Below, piece after piece: positions 35,553 to 47,514 of a stretch of 64,000 nucleotides of DNA. The DNA is from Adiantum capillus-veneris (lineage: Eukaryota; Streptophyta; Polypodiopsida; Polypodiales; Pteridaceae). The position numbers and the translations under genes are program-made. Positions within the stretch are counted from its first letter, which is position 1; every line of letters starts with the position of its first letter. The DNA is taken from assembly GCA_014529385.2 (NCBI GenBank), contig CM043944.1:68868895-68932894 (forward strand), given 5' to 3'. The notes below the pieces were generated by a model. The model did not search any database, was not told where the DNA came from, and saw only the letters and a program-made list of their open reading frames with translations.

Positions 35553-37041
35553 CTGTCACCGTGGAAGAGTCTTCATCACTAGACTCATCCTCATCTTCAT
35601 AAAGATCCTCTAATTGTTTCCTTGTGTCCATATTATAAAGCTTCTTGGTACCTGTCTTTCCATAGAGGCTAATCGTATCATGTCGCCAATCTTGAACAGC
35701 TCCCACTGCACGTAACCATGGTCTGTCCAGTATAATAGAATATGCTCCCAACCCTAATGGCATCACATGAAAATCAACCACTGCCTTTGCATCATATGCC
35801 TCCACTTCTAAGCTCTTTACAACACCCAAGCATTTTACTTTTTGATGGTTTGCCAATCTGATCCGAAAACCTGACACCCCAGCCACTGTGAGACCCATCT
35901 TCTCAATGCATGAGTGTGTTATGACACATATTTGGGCTCCGCCATTAACATAACCTTGTCCCAAATTTTTCCTTTTATGCCACACATCTACTATTGGACA
36001 AATGTCTGGTAGCTCATCCATTGCCAACACCTTTACTGAACCTCTCTCTGGCTCTTTCTCCATTGGGTTAACCATCCTCTTCCACTGTCGATTTAGCTTA
36101 GGCACCATCTCTATAAGCTGCCCAAAAGTAACATCTGCCTTCCTGCTCGTCAGATCCTCCTTCAAGTCATAGCTTAATTGCCCATCCCCTAGTGGAAAAT
36201 CTGAAACATGAAACTTTCGACGAGCTTTCCTTTTCCTCTTGGCCTTGACATCCTCGCCTTCATGGCTCTTTCCTTTCTTCTTACTAGGACCTGGGGCACT
36301 TCTTCCTTCCTTTTCCTCTGTGGTCATCTTCCCAATAGGCATCACTAATGTATCCTCTAGCTTTGATGCCTTCTCCAAGGTGACTACACTTAGCACTTTT
36401 GTCTTTCCCTTTTCCTCCTGGGTCAGTCCACTGGTTCCTTCGTCTCCCTTAATTTCGATGCCATAATCATTTGACCTAGTTAGCACCTGTCTTGGCAATG
36501 GATACATGTCTCCCCCCATCCTTGGTGGCTTATCACATTGCGAGCTGATGTGACCCAAATCTCCACAATTATAACATGTGGGCGTATGCCTCCAAAACCT
36601 ACCATTGCTTTGTCCAACACCATTCCTAGGCCTTTCTTCACCTCCTGGCTGATTTGCAAACCTCCCTCGACCTCGATTATTTCCCACTTGACCTAGCAAG
36701 TTTAGGCTGAGATTCTTCATCAAATCTACCATTTGCCTCATGTCTTGCCTTAGCCCATCATCTTGCACTGCTGTAGTGACCACTGCTGGCATAACCTGAG
36801 TAGTAACAGGAAACACTGGTTCGTGATGAACCCCTGACATGGCACCTTGTAAAGACTCTATAGGCTGAAATTCAGACCTCATGGGCAAAGACTCCACCCC
36901 TAGCTGGCTCATTATCCTCAACTTCCACTCTTTGTTCCTTGCTACCTCTAGTGCATCTGCATATGTCCTAAGCTTCTTTAGCTCCACTCTCCAATGTATA
37001 TTCTCCCAAAGACCAGCTAAGAACCTGTCCTTCTTCATCAT
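35521..37041 (-). pseudogene. Element C gag and protease, 5'-truncated
   Basis: 506 open codons. A partial capsid region comes first, then a Cys-His knuckle CYNCGDLGHISSQC, then a basic linker. A retropepsin-like domain follows (NGGAQICVITHSC, VKCLGVVKSLEV, LDRPWLRAVG). The position that should hold the catalytic Asp of the protease reads NGGA, so the protease is probably inactive. The gag N-terminus is lost in the deletion that fused gag to the 5' LTR remnant near 37100. The 3' end overlaps the reverse transcriptase frame. Confidence 0.82.
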
Positions 37042-37109
37042 GTCAAGCGGGGGTACCTATGGTGCTAAGGCCTTGCACATTCGCTTCCATGCCAATGAAA
37101 ACTTGTACA

Positions 37110-37240
37110 CCCTGTACTACCTGTACACATGTGGGCCCCACGTAACCACCTGGCTCTGAAAAATGGGCAATTCTTTATTTGATGCACCATGCATGTATAT
37201 GTACATATGCGCATTCCCTTGCTCGAAAAAACTCCTGACA
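37110..37240 (-). repeat. Element C 5' LTR remnant
   Basis: About 130 bp, nearly identical to 32158-32288 of the 3' LTR, ending CTCCTGACA. The short phrase TACACCCTGT lies at the junction with gag and also at the matching position of the full LTR. Confidence 0.88.
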
Positions 37241-38878
37241 GCGTCTAGGAGTTTTATAGCATCAGTAGGGTTTGTATGCATTTTATGTAGTTGGGAGGTC
37301 TATAGGGATTTATGGCTCGTCAGACATAGTCTGGCTTAACCAAATAATACGGCTTGAGGTCGATGACAATTGTCGATGCCACTGAACTAGGTAATTGTGG
37401 CATTATTCGAGATGCTGGTATGGACAATAAAATTCACGATGATATGGTTAGTGAAGGATTGTAGGAGGAGACAACATGCCTAGCAATGCCCTGATTGTTA
37501 TTTATGCTAAATTCGTTGCCCGTTAAAAGGCTACCCGACTTGAGAAGGTTGCCATGCTTTAAAGGCCACCCAAAGGCAATCAAGCCCATGAACTTAAATA
37601 AAATGGCCACCCAAATTCAATGGGGGCTTAACTGTGAAGCCAAGCAAGGAAAAGAAAGGCGTAGCGTGAAGCAGTGAGGAGCAACGCAGGGATGGCGAGA
37701 GAAGCTCGCGACGACTGCAGCAAGGTCGGATGGTGGCGAGCAGTAAGCGAATGGTGCTCAGATCAGCATGGAGACGACATTTGGAGCAATATTTGCCGCA
37801 TTTTGCACTGCTCCACATCCGACTACCACGTCATCGACCCCACTTCCACGCCCTGTCAGTCACGGTGCCGTGACTACGTTCTGAGGAAAAAGACTAAAGA
37901 GGGCTATTATAAGGGAAGGCATCGGAGAGTTTTTGGAAGAAGCATAAAAAACGACGGCAAGAAGGGTTGAAAGAGCAGGAAAACGAGCATCAAGAAGTGG
38001 AGAAGAAGAGGAGTCAAAGCTCTCTCTATCGAAGCTTGAAGGCAAAGCTCTCTCTCTCGAAGCTTGAAGGCAATCTTTGTCTCTCTCTCTCTCTCTCTCC
38101 CCCTCATGTTGTTTAAGCAAGGGGAACACAATATCCCGCTCTCTCGTACTTGAAGGAGGAAAGAAAGACACAAAAGCTCTCTCTCTTGGCAAAGAGATTC
38201 AAAGGGAAGGCAATTAAGAAGAGAGATAACGAGGGTAAGGAAAGCAAGAAGAGGAAGGAGCTTAAATCTTTTTCCGAAGCAACCAAGGTGAGAAACTTGT
38301 CAAAGCAAGCAAGAGAGCGAAGGCGAGAAGCTTAAAGCAAGTAAACAAGGAAGGCTCATGTTTTTCCTCTTGTGCATAAGCAAGCGACTCGACCCAAAGA
38401 AGCTAGAGGTCAAGAGCAGGAGAACGGCAATTAAGTGAGTGTAAAGCAAACAGAGTAAGAAGCTGCACAATATTTGACAATAATCAAAGCTTGATGATCG
38501 AGGCAGTGAATTGAATTGAAGCTTGCAGAATCCGCGAGGTATTCGAAGTAGATAAAGCCGTAGAGAAAAATTTCCATCACCATCGTCCGTTACAGATTGA
38601 ATTAGAATTTCGTTAAGTCTGGTGTCATTAACGACCCAGTTAATCCTGTAAATGGGAGATTAAACTCCTAGTTAGCAGCTAATCTAAGTGACGGTGTTGT
38701 TAATAGCCCGCCTTGGCTAAGGACTAAATTGTACTCAAAGTAATATTCAATTAATTGATGATTGCAGTTGATTGGTAGAGCTGTCAGTTTCTCTTGTTCT
38801 CTCTCTTTCACTCCTCCCACAGCCAGAGGCCCGGTGCCTGCCCGGCTCACATAGCAAACACATATCCCTCGACAGCGG

Positions 38879-39452
38879 CCCTAATACGACTGCGCGTAAA
38901 GACAAGAGTGGATGGATTCAAGTGAACTCTTGGCGGGTGTGAACAGATGTGCCGGATATATTCGTACTTCCGCAGCATTGTGAATAAGTCGTGTTGACAC
39001 ACTATCCACTATGGACAGAAAATGATGAGAATGATCTATCTAAATTTTGCTGGCTCTATGTCGTTCAAGTTGCTCCACGTAGCAAGGAAGTGTGTGAAGG
39101 ATTGGACGTTGAGGTCGAAGAGGTGATTCATGAACAAAGCGGAGGACCGACGGAAATTTTAAGTTTAGATTTTGAGGTGGATGTTAGCAATGAGCAATTG
39201 TCTGAGCCTAGAGATGAGGTGTCAAATACTGAAGCTGACACGGAGAGCAAGAAAGAATTAGACTTCAATGACAAAGATGGAGAAGTACAGATTGAGATAG
39301 ACATCTTTGGTGCATCAGATCTCACAGAGGATGAGAGATTAACTAATGATTTTTGCTGGGAACTCTTTCGTAAAACTCTTATTATTAATCTACAATACAC
39401 TTTAGATTCATTTATTTGTATTGCAGCTTCGTTGATTTGTTATTTGTATTGA
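38879..39452 (+). pseudogene. CACTA 2 transposase remnant, C-terminal end
   Basis: Resumes the DUF4216 block broken at 23435: DKSGWIQVNSW, then DIFVLPQHCE, then WLYVVQVAPRS, then an acidic tail. These align with SGFLEVDSTKKW, TFVLPEHCEQ and WWYVIEVAPRS in CACTA 1. Two in-frame stops are present, one after NSWRV and one after QHCE; the latter may instead mark an intron. Confidence 0.78.
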
Positions 39453-39509
39453 TTAAGCATTTCTTCTGTAAAAACGTATTTTGTGGGTATTATTTGTGTA
39501 TAATTAGCC

Positions 39510-39838
39510 ATGGCCGATGATGATGAGCCATACTCTCCTAGTTTTAGTTTTCCTGTCACTCCGGCCAGCATGTCACCCGAGCAGATGGGCTCGTTTTTGT
39601 TTCAGTTCTCACCAGAGCATATCGTGATGGCACATCACCTTTGGGCAGCACGTCCCTCTATAACTACTACAACGAACCCTACGCCCGATACTAGTGTGCT
39701 CCCTACACCAAGCGACCTCACACCTAAGTCTAGTGTGCCCCCTACGCCTAGGACTCGTGTGACTCCTACACCGATGGGTGGTTCATTCTCGAGATGAGGT
39801 AGGGGTTGTTCTCGAGGTGGTGGTTTCTATAGTAGCGG
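39510..39838 (+). pseudogene. CACTA 2 accessory gene, N-terminal part
   Basis: Starts MADDDEPYSPSFSF, comparable to MDDEEFLSSL in CACTA 1, and then has Pro/Thr-rich repeats such as PTPRTRVTPTP. A TGA at 39795-39797 interrupts the frame. Coding continues (GGGFYSSG) up to 39838, where element E is inserted. The second half lies at 60158-60900. Confidence 0.75.
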
Positions 39839-40931
39839 TTTCAAGAAGTGCGCAGTGCGACTAGGAAAGCGTCGGGCCTCTGACAGTGAGAACTCGTAGC
39901 AAAATCAAGCAAGGCGTAGATGATTGAAGCTAAAAACACACTAAAAAAAGAAAATACTCCAGCCATGAAAGCTGCACTTTGAAAAAAAACCAATACTAAC
40001 ACAAAAATCTTGTCTGTGTGAAGATTAGGTGTAGCCTCGCTCCCAATTGCACAGATGCAGTGCTCATTCGACCTGTTAACTCAAAACTCTTGTGTGTGTG
40101 AAGATTAGGTGTAGCCTCGCTCCCAATTGCACAGATGCAGTGCTCATTCAACCTGTTAAAAACCCTAAATATACGCTTCGATTCTTCGTAGTGACCATTT
40201 CATGGAAGCTTCAATACTTCATTGGACAATCCCAAGTAGTTTTTTGAGGAGGGGAAACCCTAATTGGAGGCCTCACAGCCTCAACCATGCAATGGAAGCA
40301 GCACGGGACTGCACTAGCACCCTGTACACGAATGGCTGTATCTCCTTGATCATATGCCCAAATGAGCTCATTCTTGTCTCTAAAACTTCCCACACAACTT
40401 GAGAAACGACGCCACTGTCGTTGATGTGGAATTTTGAGCTATTTATAAGCTATTTTTAGCCATTTTTAGCCCAAAAATATCACTTCTTGTCCGTAAAAAG
40501 CCCAAACGAGCTGGGAAAAATCCCTAAATCGAGGAGAAATCCCATTGGGCTCAAATTTCATGTTGAACGTCATTTTTCCACTTGGTAATCACTTGGGACA
40601 CGTCTTTTATGCCAGTGTACGAAACCTGCTATTTTTGGCCGAGATTACTGGCATTGAACTTTCTAAGCAAAACGAGCGTGCCACTTCGATACACCTGACA
40701 TTTGTATATTTCTAAAGAAAAATAGGCATATATTTATGTAAATAAACATGCCATAGTGCCACGTCTAGCGCCTTGTCTACCCGATAAGGTATGTTCACGG
40801 CTGAAGCCGTGGCATCTATTTTTTGCATATATCACACTATGTACATCATAGCATTTGGTCCCACATAACAAAAGCAGTGAGAGTGAGGTAGATATTTTAG
40901 TTTCACATCATGAACGTGCCATGGCACGACA
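39839..40931 (-). repeat. Element E 3' LTR
   Basis: 1093 bp. It carries a tandem duplication of about 76 bp (two copies around 40005-40160, each with GATTAGGTGTAGCCTCGCTC) that is single in the other LTR. Confidence 0.82.
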
Positions 40932-41640
40932 TCCCCGCCCTCTAAACCTGCACATCCTCCGGCATGTGCCACAGATATTGTTTGCAGGTTGAATCTTCAT
41001 GTCGATTTCATCATTGCTGTTAACAAAATCTAACGTATCATCCTCTTGTTCTTCATCCACATCCATACCATTTTCATCAGAGCCTTCATTTTGACCTTCC
41101 TATGAATCAAAGGGATCTGTATCACCTCTTCTTTTGAATAACTTGATTCTTTTCCCTGGGATGGGAATCTTCATCGTTGTCCCATCTAATTCATGCAAGG
41201 TATAAGTTGCATTCCCATGTACATGCTGAACCACATAAGGACCAAACCATCTCTTTGAAAGCTATCTTATTGTTGAATGTTGGTTGTGAAGAATATTTTC
41301 ATACACCAACACCCAATCACCTTCTTCAAAAGCTTTAGGCTTGAGCCTATGCCTCTTATCAAATCTGTCCTTATTCTTTAACCCTGCATCTTTCAATCAT
41401 GCTACTGCACCCTCAATATCTTGGGGCCTTCTTTCTAGCTGTTGTACGCGCAAAGCAAGAAGTTCTTCCCTACTCATTCCATCTTCACAAGACAATACAT
41501 TCCATGTGAGAATTACATCCTCAATTGGCATTTTAGGTTTTTGACCATACATCAACTCAAATGGCATATAACCAGTAACTGAGCTATGAGTTGTACGAGG
41601 CCACTCTCCCATTTTACCTTTTCAAGCCTTAGCCAAAGCT
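40932..41640 (-). pseudogene. Element E integrase, C-terminal part
   Basis: On the minus strand this starts at the piggyBac 2 insertion and reads through PIIKALAKA, then a TGA, then GEWPRTTHSSVTGYMPFEL and MYGQKPKMP. Degenerate integrase C-terminal sequence follows (KRWFGPYVV, NATYTLHELDG). The tail includes an acidic region and a Cys-rich end. It is decayed by several stops. Confidence 0.78.
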
Positions 41641-42296
41641 TTAAAACTACGTTGGTAATGGGACACTTTTATGTCCTGTTAAGTGACCATTTTCCTTGAA
41701 TTATGTCAAGAGTTTCAAAATGGATTTTGAGGTGCTATCTGTCTAGAAAGTTGTCTTGTGAGCTGAAAAAAACTCGACATTTTTTTGGAATATCAATTCC
41801 ATCTTTAACCTTGTCCTTGCACAACATTTCACAACCTTAACTGTGTGAAAAAATGGGTCCTGTTTTTGGCTTTTTTCAACTTTTTGCAACTATACCACTC
41901 TAGAATTCATGTTTGTGAGGTCTATAATGATAGAGAACTATCTTTAGTAGTCCTCAACATGTCCTAATGCTTCTAGGGAGAAATAAATGTTAAAGTTGTA
42001 AGTTATGACCAAATTACAAAAATTATCAAATCGTGTTTTTTAGCCAATTTTAGCTCTTCTATGATTTTTTTGGTGGCTTTCATGATATCCAAATGCAATT
42101 TTGATTTCCTATGTCCCATATTGTAACATAAAGCTAATATTCCTTGAGTTTTGGGGCACCTAATACCCTATTTTGAATAGTATACAGCGATGGTTGAGTT
42201 TTTCAATTATAGAAGAAAACGAAACATTCTAGTATATCAAGTATAGCTTTCATTGTTGTTAGTTTCTTGTGACAACTACATGCATTTTGTAGGTAG

Positions 42297-43909
42297 TGAT
42301 AGCCGTTTTTCGGCTCTCCAGAATTGCCATAGTAAGTTACTCCACCCTACCAAAATCACCCAAACACTATGGCTATCCCTACCATTTCACTGTACATAGG
42401 CGTGTGTGAGTTATGGGACTTTTTCCATATCTCCTTAAAAACCCTCAGCTAGCTAGTCACTGGGCTAGTTGAGCCAAAAAAATAAAAATAAATAAAAAAA
42501 TAAAAGTATATTATGGCCTCTTTGTGTGTAAATATTTCATTGTATATATGGCCTAAATATAGGGATTTTTTATAATTATTTTGGTATTTTATTTAAATAT
42601 TTCTACTTAGTGTGTGTTTTATTAAACCTATGTACACCTTCTTTCATTCTCTTACACCATAATTATATTTTTTTCCAATATGTACATACTCTAACCTCAT
42701 ATTTTTCCTTTATACAAATCACTTCCACATTTTCACCCTCACCCTCGTGAAAACAAAAAATTAATTTCTACTCATTGGTCACGTTTATTATATTATTTAC
42801 TTGCATACCTTTTCCTCTTTCACCCAAAATAATTCAAAGAGGGACCATATCATATGATTCCAATATCTTTCCATATCCATAACTCCTCCATATTTTTATT
42901 ATTATTTTTACTCATTATTCTAACACCATGTGCTCATTGAGCTAAAGTCCATGAATAGTCCATACACTAGTCCCACCATGTATATATTTCTTTATTCACC
43001 AATAATCCTCCTCCATGCATGGGTCAAGGGCAACTTGGATGCTTTGTATTATAATATGACAAAGGAGGGGCTCACTCTTGGATGCATTGTACAAATTCAA
43101 CAAAGGAGGGTTCCACTAAAAGACTTTTGCAGGCATAAAAACAGGCTTTTTGGTGAGAATTTTGGCACCTATCTCCACTCCGAATTTGGAGCGGTGGTCA
43201 AAAGAGAAAATGTAGCCCACGCTCTGAATAATCACCTCAAATTTTTTCATGATTTTTGGAGCTACCAGCGGTGAGCTATGATTTTTTGAGTGGACCCCAG
43301 TCTGCCCACTTTTTTCACAAGTAGCCCATAGTCTTCTCTCACCTCTTTCCCCACTTCTACACACACACACACACACACATTTCTCTCAAACCTGCACCTT
43401 CAATGGTTTCTCTCACCTTCTTCACCATTAACCTCCCCACTTACTCCCATAGCTCTCATATGAGCTCTCCATGTACATACACCATCTCTATGCCTCTCTC
43501 TATTATCTCCAAAGTACAATTCCATCTTACTCCTTATATATATACATAAATTCAGCATGTGTACCATGCTTAACCTCTGCAAATCAAAAGATCTCATCAA
43601 CGGAATTACCATTTTCATCACGATGATCAACCTTGGCAGCAGTGGCGTAAAGAAGAGAAGACGAAGAAGAAGATCGATGGTCATTTTGAGAACCTACACA
43701 AGTAAGTCCAAAACTTCTTCAAGCTTCACCATCACAAGGATTTGCTCACTTCATTCAACCATCTTACTCCAACCATCCCACCCATTCTACCCATTGTAAA
43801 TATATCATTAACTTTCTAGTGATTACTAACACTAACCACTAACATACTAACACAAAATAGCCATTGACCTAACCATAAAAGACACCTCACCTCAAGACAT
43901 GTGTATAGT

Positions 43910-43960
<51 letters not shown>

Positions 43961-44976
43961 TACTTACTTTCACCTTATCTACCATCAATAATGCTCTCTT
44001 TTGAGCCCACACCCATGACTCAAGCAGACAAAGAAGGCCCGCAATGTTTTGATATTCAAAAAAATCATAATCTTGATTTGTTAGCTTGTAAATTAGGATT
44101 TCTAATAATCTTAATGAGGGGTCTCCAACCTATAAATAGGCCCCTCTCCTTCTTGTAAAACAACCTCCAACATCTCACATAGCACCCCAACACTCTATGC
44201 GTGAGGAGAGACTTAGGTGTAGCAACCACTTGTGAGCTTCACTCTTGGTGTGAGAGAAGCCTTCAAGCTACACATTGCAAGTGAGAGAGCGCGAGTTCCA
44301 CAAATCTCAAAACCACTATTGTATATGCTCCTTCATCATCAATAAATTGAGGTTTGGTGCATCAGAGGCGTGATTCGACGTTCAAATCTTCCTCCTTCCA
44401 TTTGTGCAATACGGTTTGGTGAATTCAAGGTGACTTGTGTATTTGAGTTTTTATCGGTTGATCTTGATTTTAGAAAGTGTTTTAGTGTGTTTTTCATTGC
44501 CAGTTTTGTGTCCATTGTAAGAGGGTATTGTGGTGAGAGGTCTCCCACACCCTAAGACAGTGTGTGTGTGTTTTGGCAATGTTTAGCAATCACTAAGCAT
44601 TGAGTGAGTTTATCACAAGTTCTACGATAGCATCATAACGAACCATCTCCATTTGCAAGTCACAAATACGGTATTACGCAAGATCCTTTTCTCTCTCTCT
44701 TCCCTTTGCTCTAGCTCTCTCTGGTCCAGTTTGTGTGTGTCTTGGTGTGAGGTTGTTTGTGTGCGTTGTGTGGTGCATCTTCTTGGTTGTGCCAAAATCT
44801 CTCTTGCGTCCTAGTTCGCATACCATAACTAGGTGGTGCCCCTATCTTGTTTGGGTTTGGCTGTGGGTTTGTTGTTGTGTTGTGCTTGTGGTTGCCCCAG
44901 CCCCAATTGAGCAGCACGGGAGCCTTGAGGGGTGTTTAGAGGTCGCCTCTCTTGTTGCCCGCCCCGGACCGCCTCA
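42297..44976 (+). repeat. Element F 5' LTR
   Basis: 2680 bp, long for a plant LTR. Contains (AC)n at about 43361-43378 and (TC)n at about 43912-43958. A TATAAATAGG phrase at about 44131 is a possible promoter TATA box, followed about 30 bp on by the likely transcript start region. Confidence 0.9.
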
Positions 44977-44980
44977 ATTT

Positions 44981-44998
44981 TGGTGCCCCCACTGAGGA
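44981..44998 (+). other. Element F primer-binding site
   Basis: TGGTGCCCCCACTGAGGA begins 4 bp after the LTR. TGG at the start fits the CCA end of a tRNA; I cannot name the tRNA. Confidence 0.6.
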
Positions 44999-45291
44999 AC
45001 TGACTTTGTGCTTATTGTTGTTGTATTGCATGAATGCTTGAATTTTAGCATAATCAAGTAGATTATATGAATCATGAAAACTTGTATGACCGAGTTTAAT
45101 TTCAAGGAAACAAAAATTGATCTAGAATATGGTTTGGATTAGCATAACATAAGAAAGGAAAAAATCATTTTCACATAAGAATCTAAAATTCATGTTGAAA
45201 GACCTTTCAAAACTTTGTGTAGTTAGTTGATGTCATGAGAGAAAATGATTGTTTGGAACTAATCTTTGCGTGGTTCTAGCATTGAGAGACT

Positions 45292-47424
45292 ATGACACGC
45301 TATACCTTTGAGGATATCCCAATCTTCTTCGGGAATCTAGAAGAAGATGTTGATGATTTTCTTGTTGATTTTAGAATGGTTTGTCGTATCCTTGGTAAAA
45401 GGGATGACATTGAAAAAGGGGATTTTCTATTGCTATGCCTTAGAGGCAACGCTGAGCAATGGTTTTGGAGTATGTCTTCTCAGATTGAAGATGGGTATAC
45501 CCAAATTTCCAAAGCTTTGAAGGCCAGATTCTCTAAAGTTCCAACAACGGAGAAAGCATGGGCTTCACTACGGAGACTTCAACAACATGGTGAAGACTAC
45601 TATGCTTATGAGGATATTTTTTCTCGTCAATGGGAAGGATGTGGATTTAGTTCTACATTTCCAGATTATGTAAAAATGGATCAATTTATTTCGGGTTTGT
45701 CTCCTTTCCTAAAGACTAAGGTTACTTGTAGTGGACCCTCTACCTTTGAAAAAGCGGTCACTATTGCCCGAAGGAAGTTTCACAAGTACTTCTACATCAA
45801 AAATGGTTGCCATCATGCTGGAAGAACCAACCATCATGAAAGTGTTTCTATCAAGGAGTCATCTCCTTTGCCATACTTGTCTCCTTCTACTCCGACAAAT
45901 GTTGAAGAAGTTACTTACATACCAACTGATTATTCAAGTGCTAAAGTGTGTGGCCAAGATTCAAATGTGGAATCTCTTTCTTCTACCTTTATCACAAGTA
46001 TGCAAAAATCGACACAAGATATCTCAAATGGCATTGATGATTCAATAATGGATACATCCAACCTTTTGGCGGAGGATCAATTTCTAGTCCGAGCAGACGA
46101 AGCTTTTGTGCAACATGAATCTATGGAGAATGAAGAACTTGAAGGTAACCTTGATCTTATGGAATGTTCTGAGAGTGTATCTTGTCTAAAAGAAGAGAGT
46201 GAAGAAGAAGATGAAATCATAGGTGGAGAGATCATAGACCACATTGATCATAAAAAGATGATTGTGTACATGGAATGCCAACTCCAAAACAAAGTAGAAG
46301 AGTGTGAGTTGAATCCAGGTGAGGATAATCTTGAAGAAGTGTTTGAGGATGTTGAAAAGCATTGGTATGACCCATGTATGTTAAGCATAGAGGAACCTAT
46401 CATGCAAGAAGCCAAATGTTTCACAAAATCAAACAGTATTCCATCAACCTTTGAGGTGGTACAATGTGAGGAGTTACAACCTTGCCAAAGGGGGGGCTTA
46501 GAAGGGGATGAAGAACATGGGAGAGTAGTAAAAAATAAAATCATAAAAGGAAACTATCAGAAGGGTATCATTCTCTCCGATGGTGTTTTAGTGGGTGGCT
46601 CTTCATTCATGGGACAATCTCTTAGCAAGAAAATCCAAGATTTTGAAGCCCCAATCATCTTCACATTGGGTTTCACCTCTTTAAGGTCAACTTCTCCTCT
46701 CTTCACATATAAATTTCATCGGGGACACCATACCTTCTTAAGTGGAAGAGGACATGAATACGTTGTGATAAACGGATGTTTCCAAATCTTCTTCACTTGG
46801 TTCTTTGTTGTATGGAGGTCGCACATTGTGATGCTTCTGGTATTCATCATAGATGAAAAACTTGTTGATTGCTACATGTGGATATTTCATCAATCAGTAC
46901 CAAAATCTATTCTCTTCCAATGTGTTGGAAGCAATAGAAACCTTCATCTATTATCTACTTATGTGGTAAACTATCTGCAATATCTTTCAATAGCAGCTGG
47001 AAGCATGGATCAAGATTTCCTAAATCATAAAGGTCATAGAATTTTTTACTTGATGAGCCTACCCAGGTTGAATGAAATTTATGAGCTACAGTTCAGGAAT
47101 TTGCTCATACAAGATCTTGAAGATCGTAGCAGATACATCAACTTTACACAGGAGGAAGAGCAACCAATCTTTTATATCACATTCATAGTGATAGAGGCAA
47201 TGATGGACAACAGTAAAATCTACAAGTTTCTTCAATCAAAATCAGTAAGTGATTCCATACCATACATCTCGATTTGGGAAAGATATTTCAAGATCTTTGA
47301 TCATGGGGGGTGCTTATGGAAACTTTCTCGATGGAGGAGGTTTACAGCGTCACTTCATTTCATCCTGCTATTGGCTCTGAGAACCTTTCATATCACACAA
47401 GGTTTCTTAATCATACAAAGATGA
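45292..47424 (+). CDS. Element F gag polyprotein
   Basis: A 710-residue uninterrupted frame starting MTRYTFEDIPIFFG. The first 165 residues match the plant retrotransposon gag (capsid) fold: DDFLVDFRMVCRIL, then LCLRGNAEQWFW, then ALKARFSK, then FISGLSPFLKTKV. A long Ser- and Glu-rich region follows (about 185-400; EEESEEEDEI-like). The C-terminal 300 residues contain hydrophobic stretches (FQIFFTWFFVVW) and no recognised domain. There is no Cys-His knuckle, protease or reverse transcriptase. The element would need enzymes from a gypsy partner but could supply its own particle protein. The intact frame fits its recent insertion. The start lies 315 bp after the LTR. Confidence 0.85.
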   Translation: MTRYTFEDIPIFFGNLEEDVDDFLVDFRMVCRILGKRDDIEKGDFLLLCLRGNAEQWFWSMSSQIEDGYTQISKALKARFSKVPTTEKAWASLRRLQQHGEDYYAYEDIFSRQWEGCGFSSTFPDYVKMDQFISGLSPFLKTKVTCSGPSTFEKAVTIARRKFHKYFYIKNGCHHAGRTNHHESVSIKESSPLPYLSPSTPTNVEEVTYIPTDYSSAKVCGQDSNVESLSSTFITSMQKSTQDISNGIDDSIMDTSNLLAEDQFLVRADEAFVQHESMENEELEGNLDLMECSESVSCLKEESEEEDEIIGGEIIDHIDHKKMIVYMECQLQNKVEECELNPGEDNLEEVFEDVEKHWYDPCMLSIEEPIMQEAKCFTKSNSIPSTFEVVQCEELQPCQRGGLEGDEEHGRVVKNKIIKGNYQKGIILSDGVLVGGSSFMGQSLSKKIQDFEAPIIFTLGFTSLRSTSPLFTYKFHRGHHTFLSGRGHEYVVINGCFQIFFTWFFVVWRSHIVMLLVFIIDEKLVDCYMWIFHQSVPKSILFQCVGSNRNLHLLSTYVVNYLQYLSIAAGSMDQDFLNHKGHRIFYLMSLPRLNEIYELQFRNLLIQDLEDRSRYINFTQEEEQPIFYITFIVIEAMMDNSKIYKFLQSKSVSDSIPYISIWERYFKIFDHGGCLWKLSRWRRFTASLHFILLLALRTFHITQGFLIIQR

Positions 47425-47500
47425 GAGCAGACAAAGACAGACGTTACACAATCTACATGTTGTATGATCGGATAAATGGTACATGAATGTACCATTATCT

Positions 47501-47514
47501 AACGGGGGGGCTAA
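47501..47514 (+). other. Element F polypurine tract
   Basis: AACGGGGGGGCTAA directly precedes the 3' LTR, as expected for the plus-strand primer. Confidence 0.75.

Larger units (their letters stand above)
31143..37240 (-). mobile_element. Gypsy (Ty3) LTR retrotransposon C, 5'-truncated
   Basis: On the minus strand it codes for gag, protease, reverse transcriptase, RNase H and integrase in that order, the gypsy order. The complete 3' LTR is 31143-32288. Of the 5' LTR only the outer 130 bp remain (37110-37240). The 4-bp duplication GCGT flanks it (31139-31142, 37241-37244) inside the LTR of element D. An internal deletion has fused the start of the 5' LTR directly to gag. That removed the primer site, the leader and the start of gag. 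Confidence 0.9.
23436..38874 (+). mobile_element. LTR element D, gag-only, with two insertions
   Basis: LTR 1 at 23436-25695 and LTR 2 at 30627-38874 (split by element C) both run TGTCG to CGACA, a 5-bp inverted repeat. The interior after removal of element A is about 2.6 kb. It contains a gag-like frame and two unassigned frames but no reverse transcriptase or integrase. A purine-rich tract (CAGAGGGGGTGGA) precedes LTR 2. The flanks are AGTGG before and GCGGC after, so at best a 4-bp target duplication with one change (GTGG, GCGG). It is inserted inside the CACTA 2 transposase gene. The LTRs differ at many positions, so this is not a recent insertion. Confidence 0.85.
30627..38874 (+). repeat. 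Element D 3' LTR, split by element C
   Basis: The LTR parts are 30627-31142 and 37245-38874, together about 2.1 kb, matching the 5' LTR in order. Element C and a 4-bp duplication lie between them. The (TC)n run at about 38080-38100 is shorter than in the 5' LTR. Confidence 0.85.

Noticed and set aside
42930-44555. Repeated small frames in both LTRs of element F as duplicated genes
   Set aside because: They occur identically at +5218 because the LTRs are repeats. None has a domain and several overlap on opposite strands.
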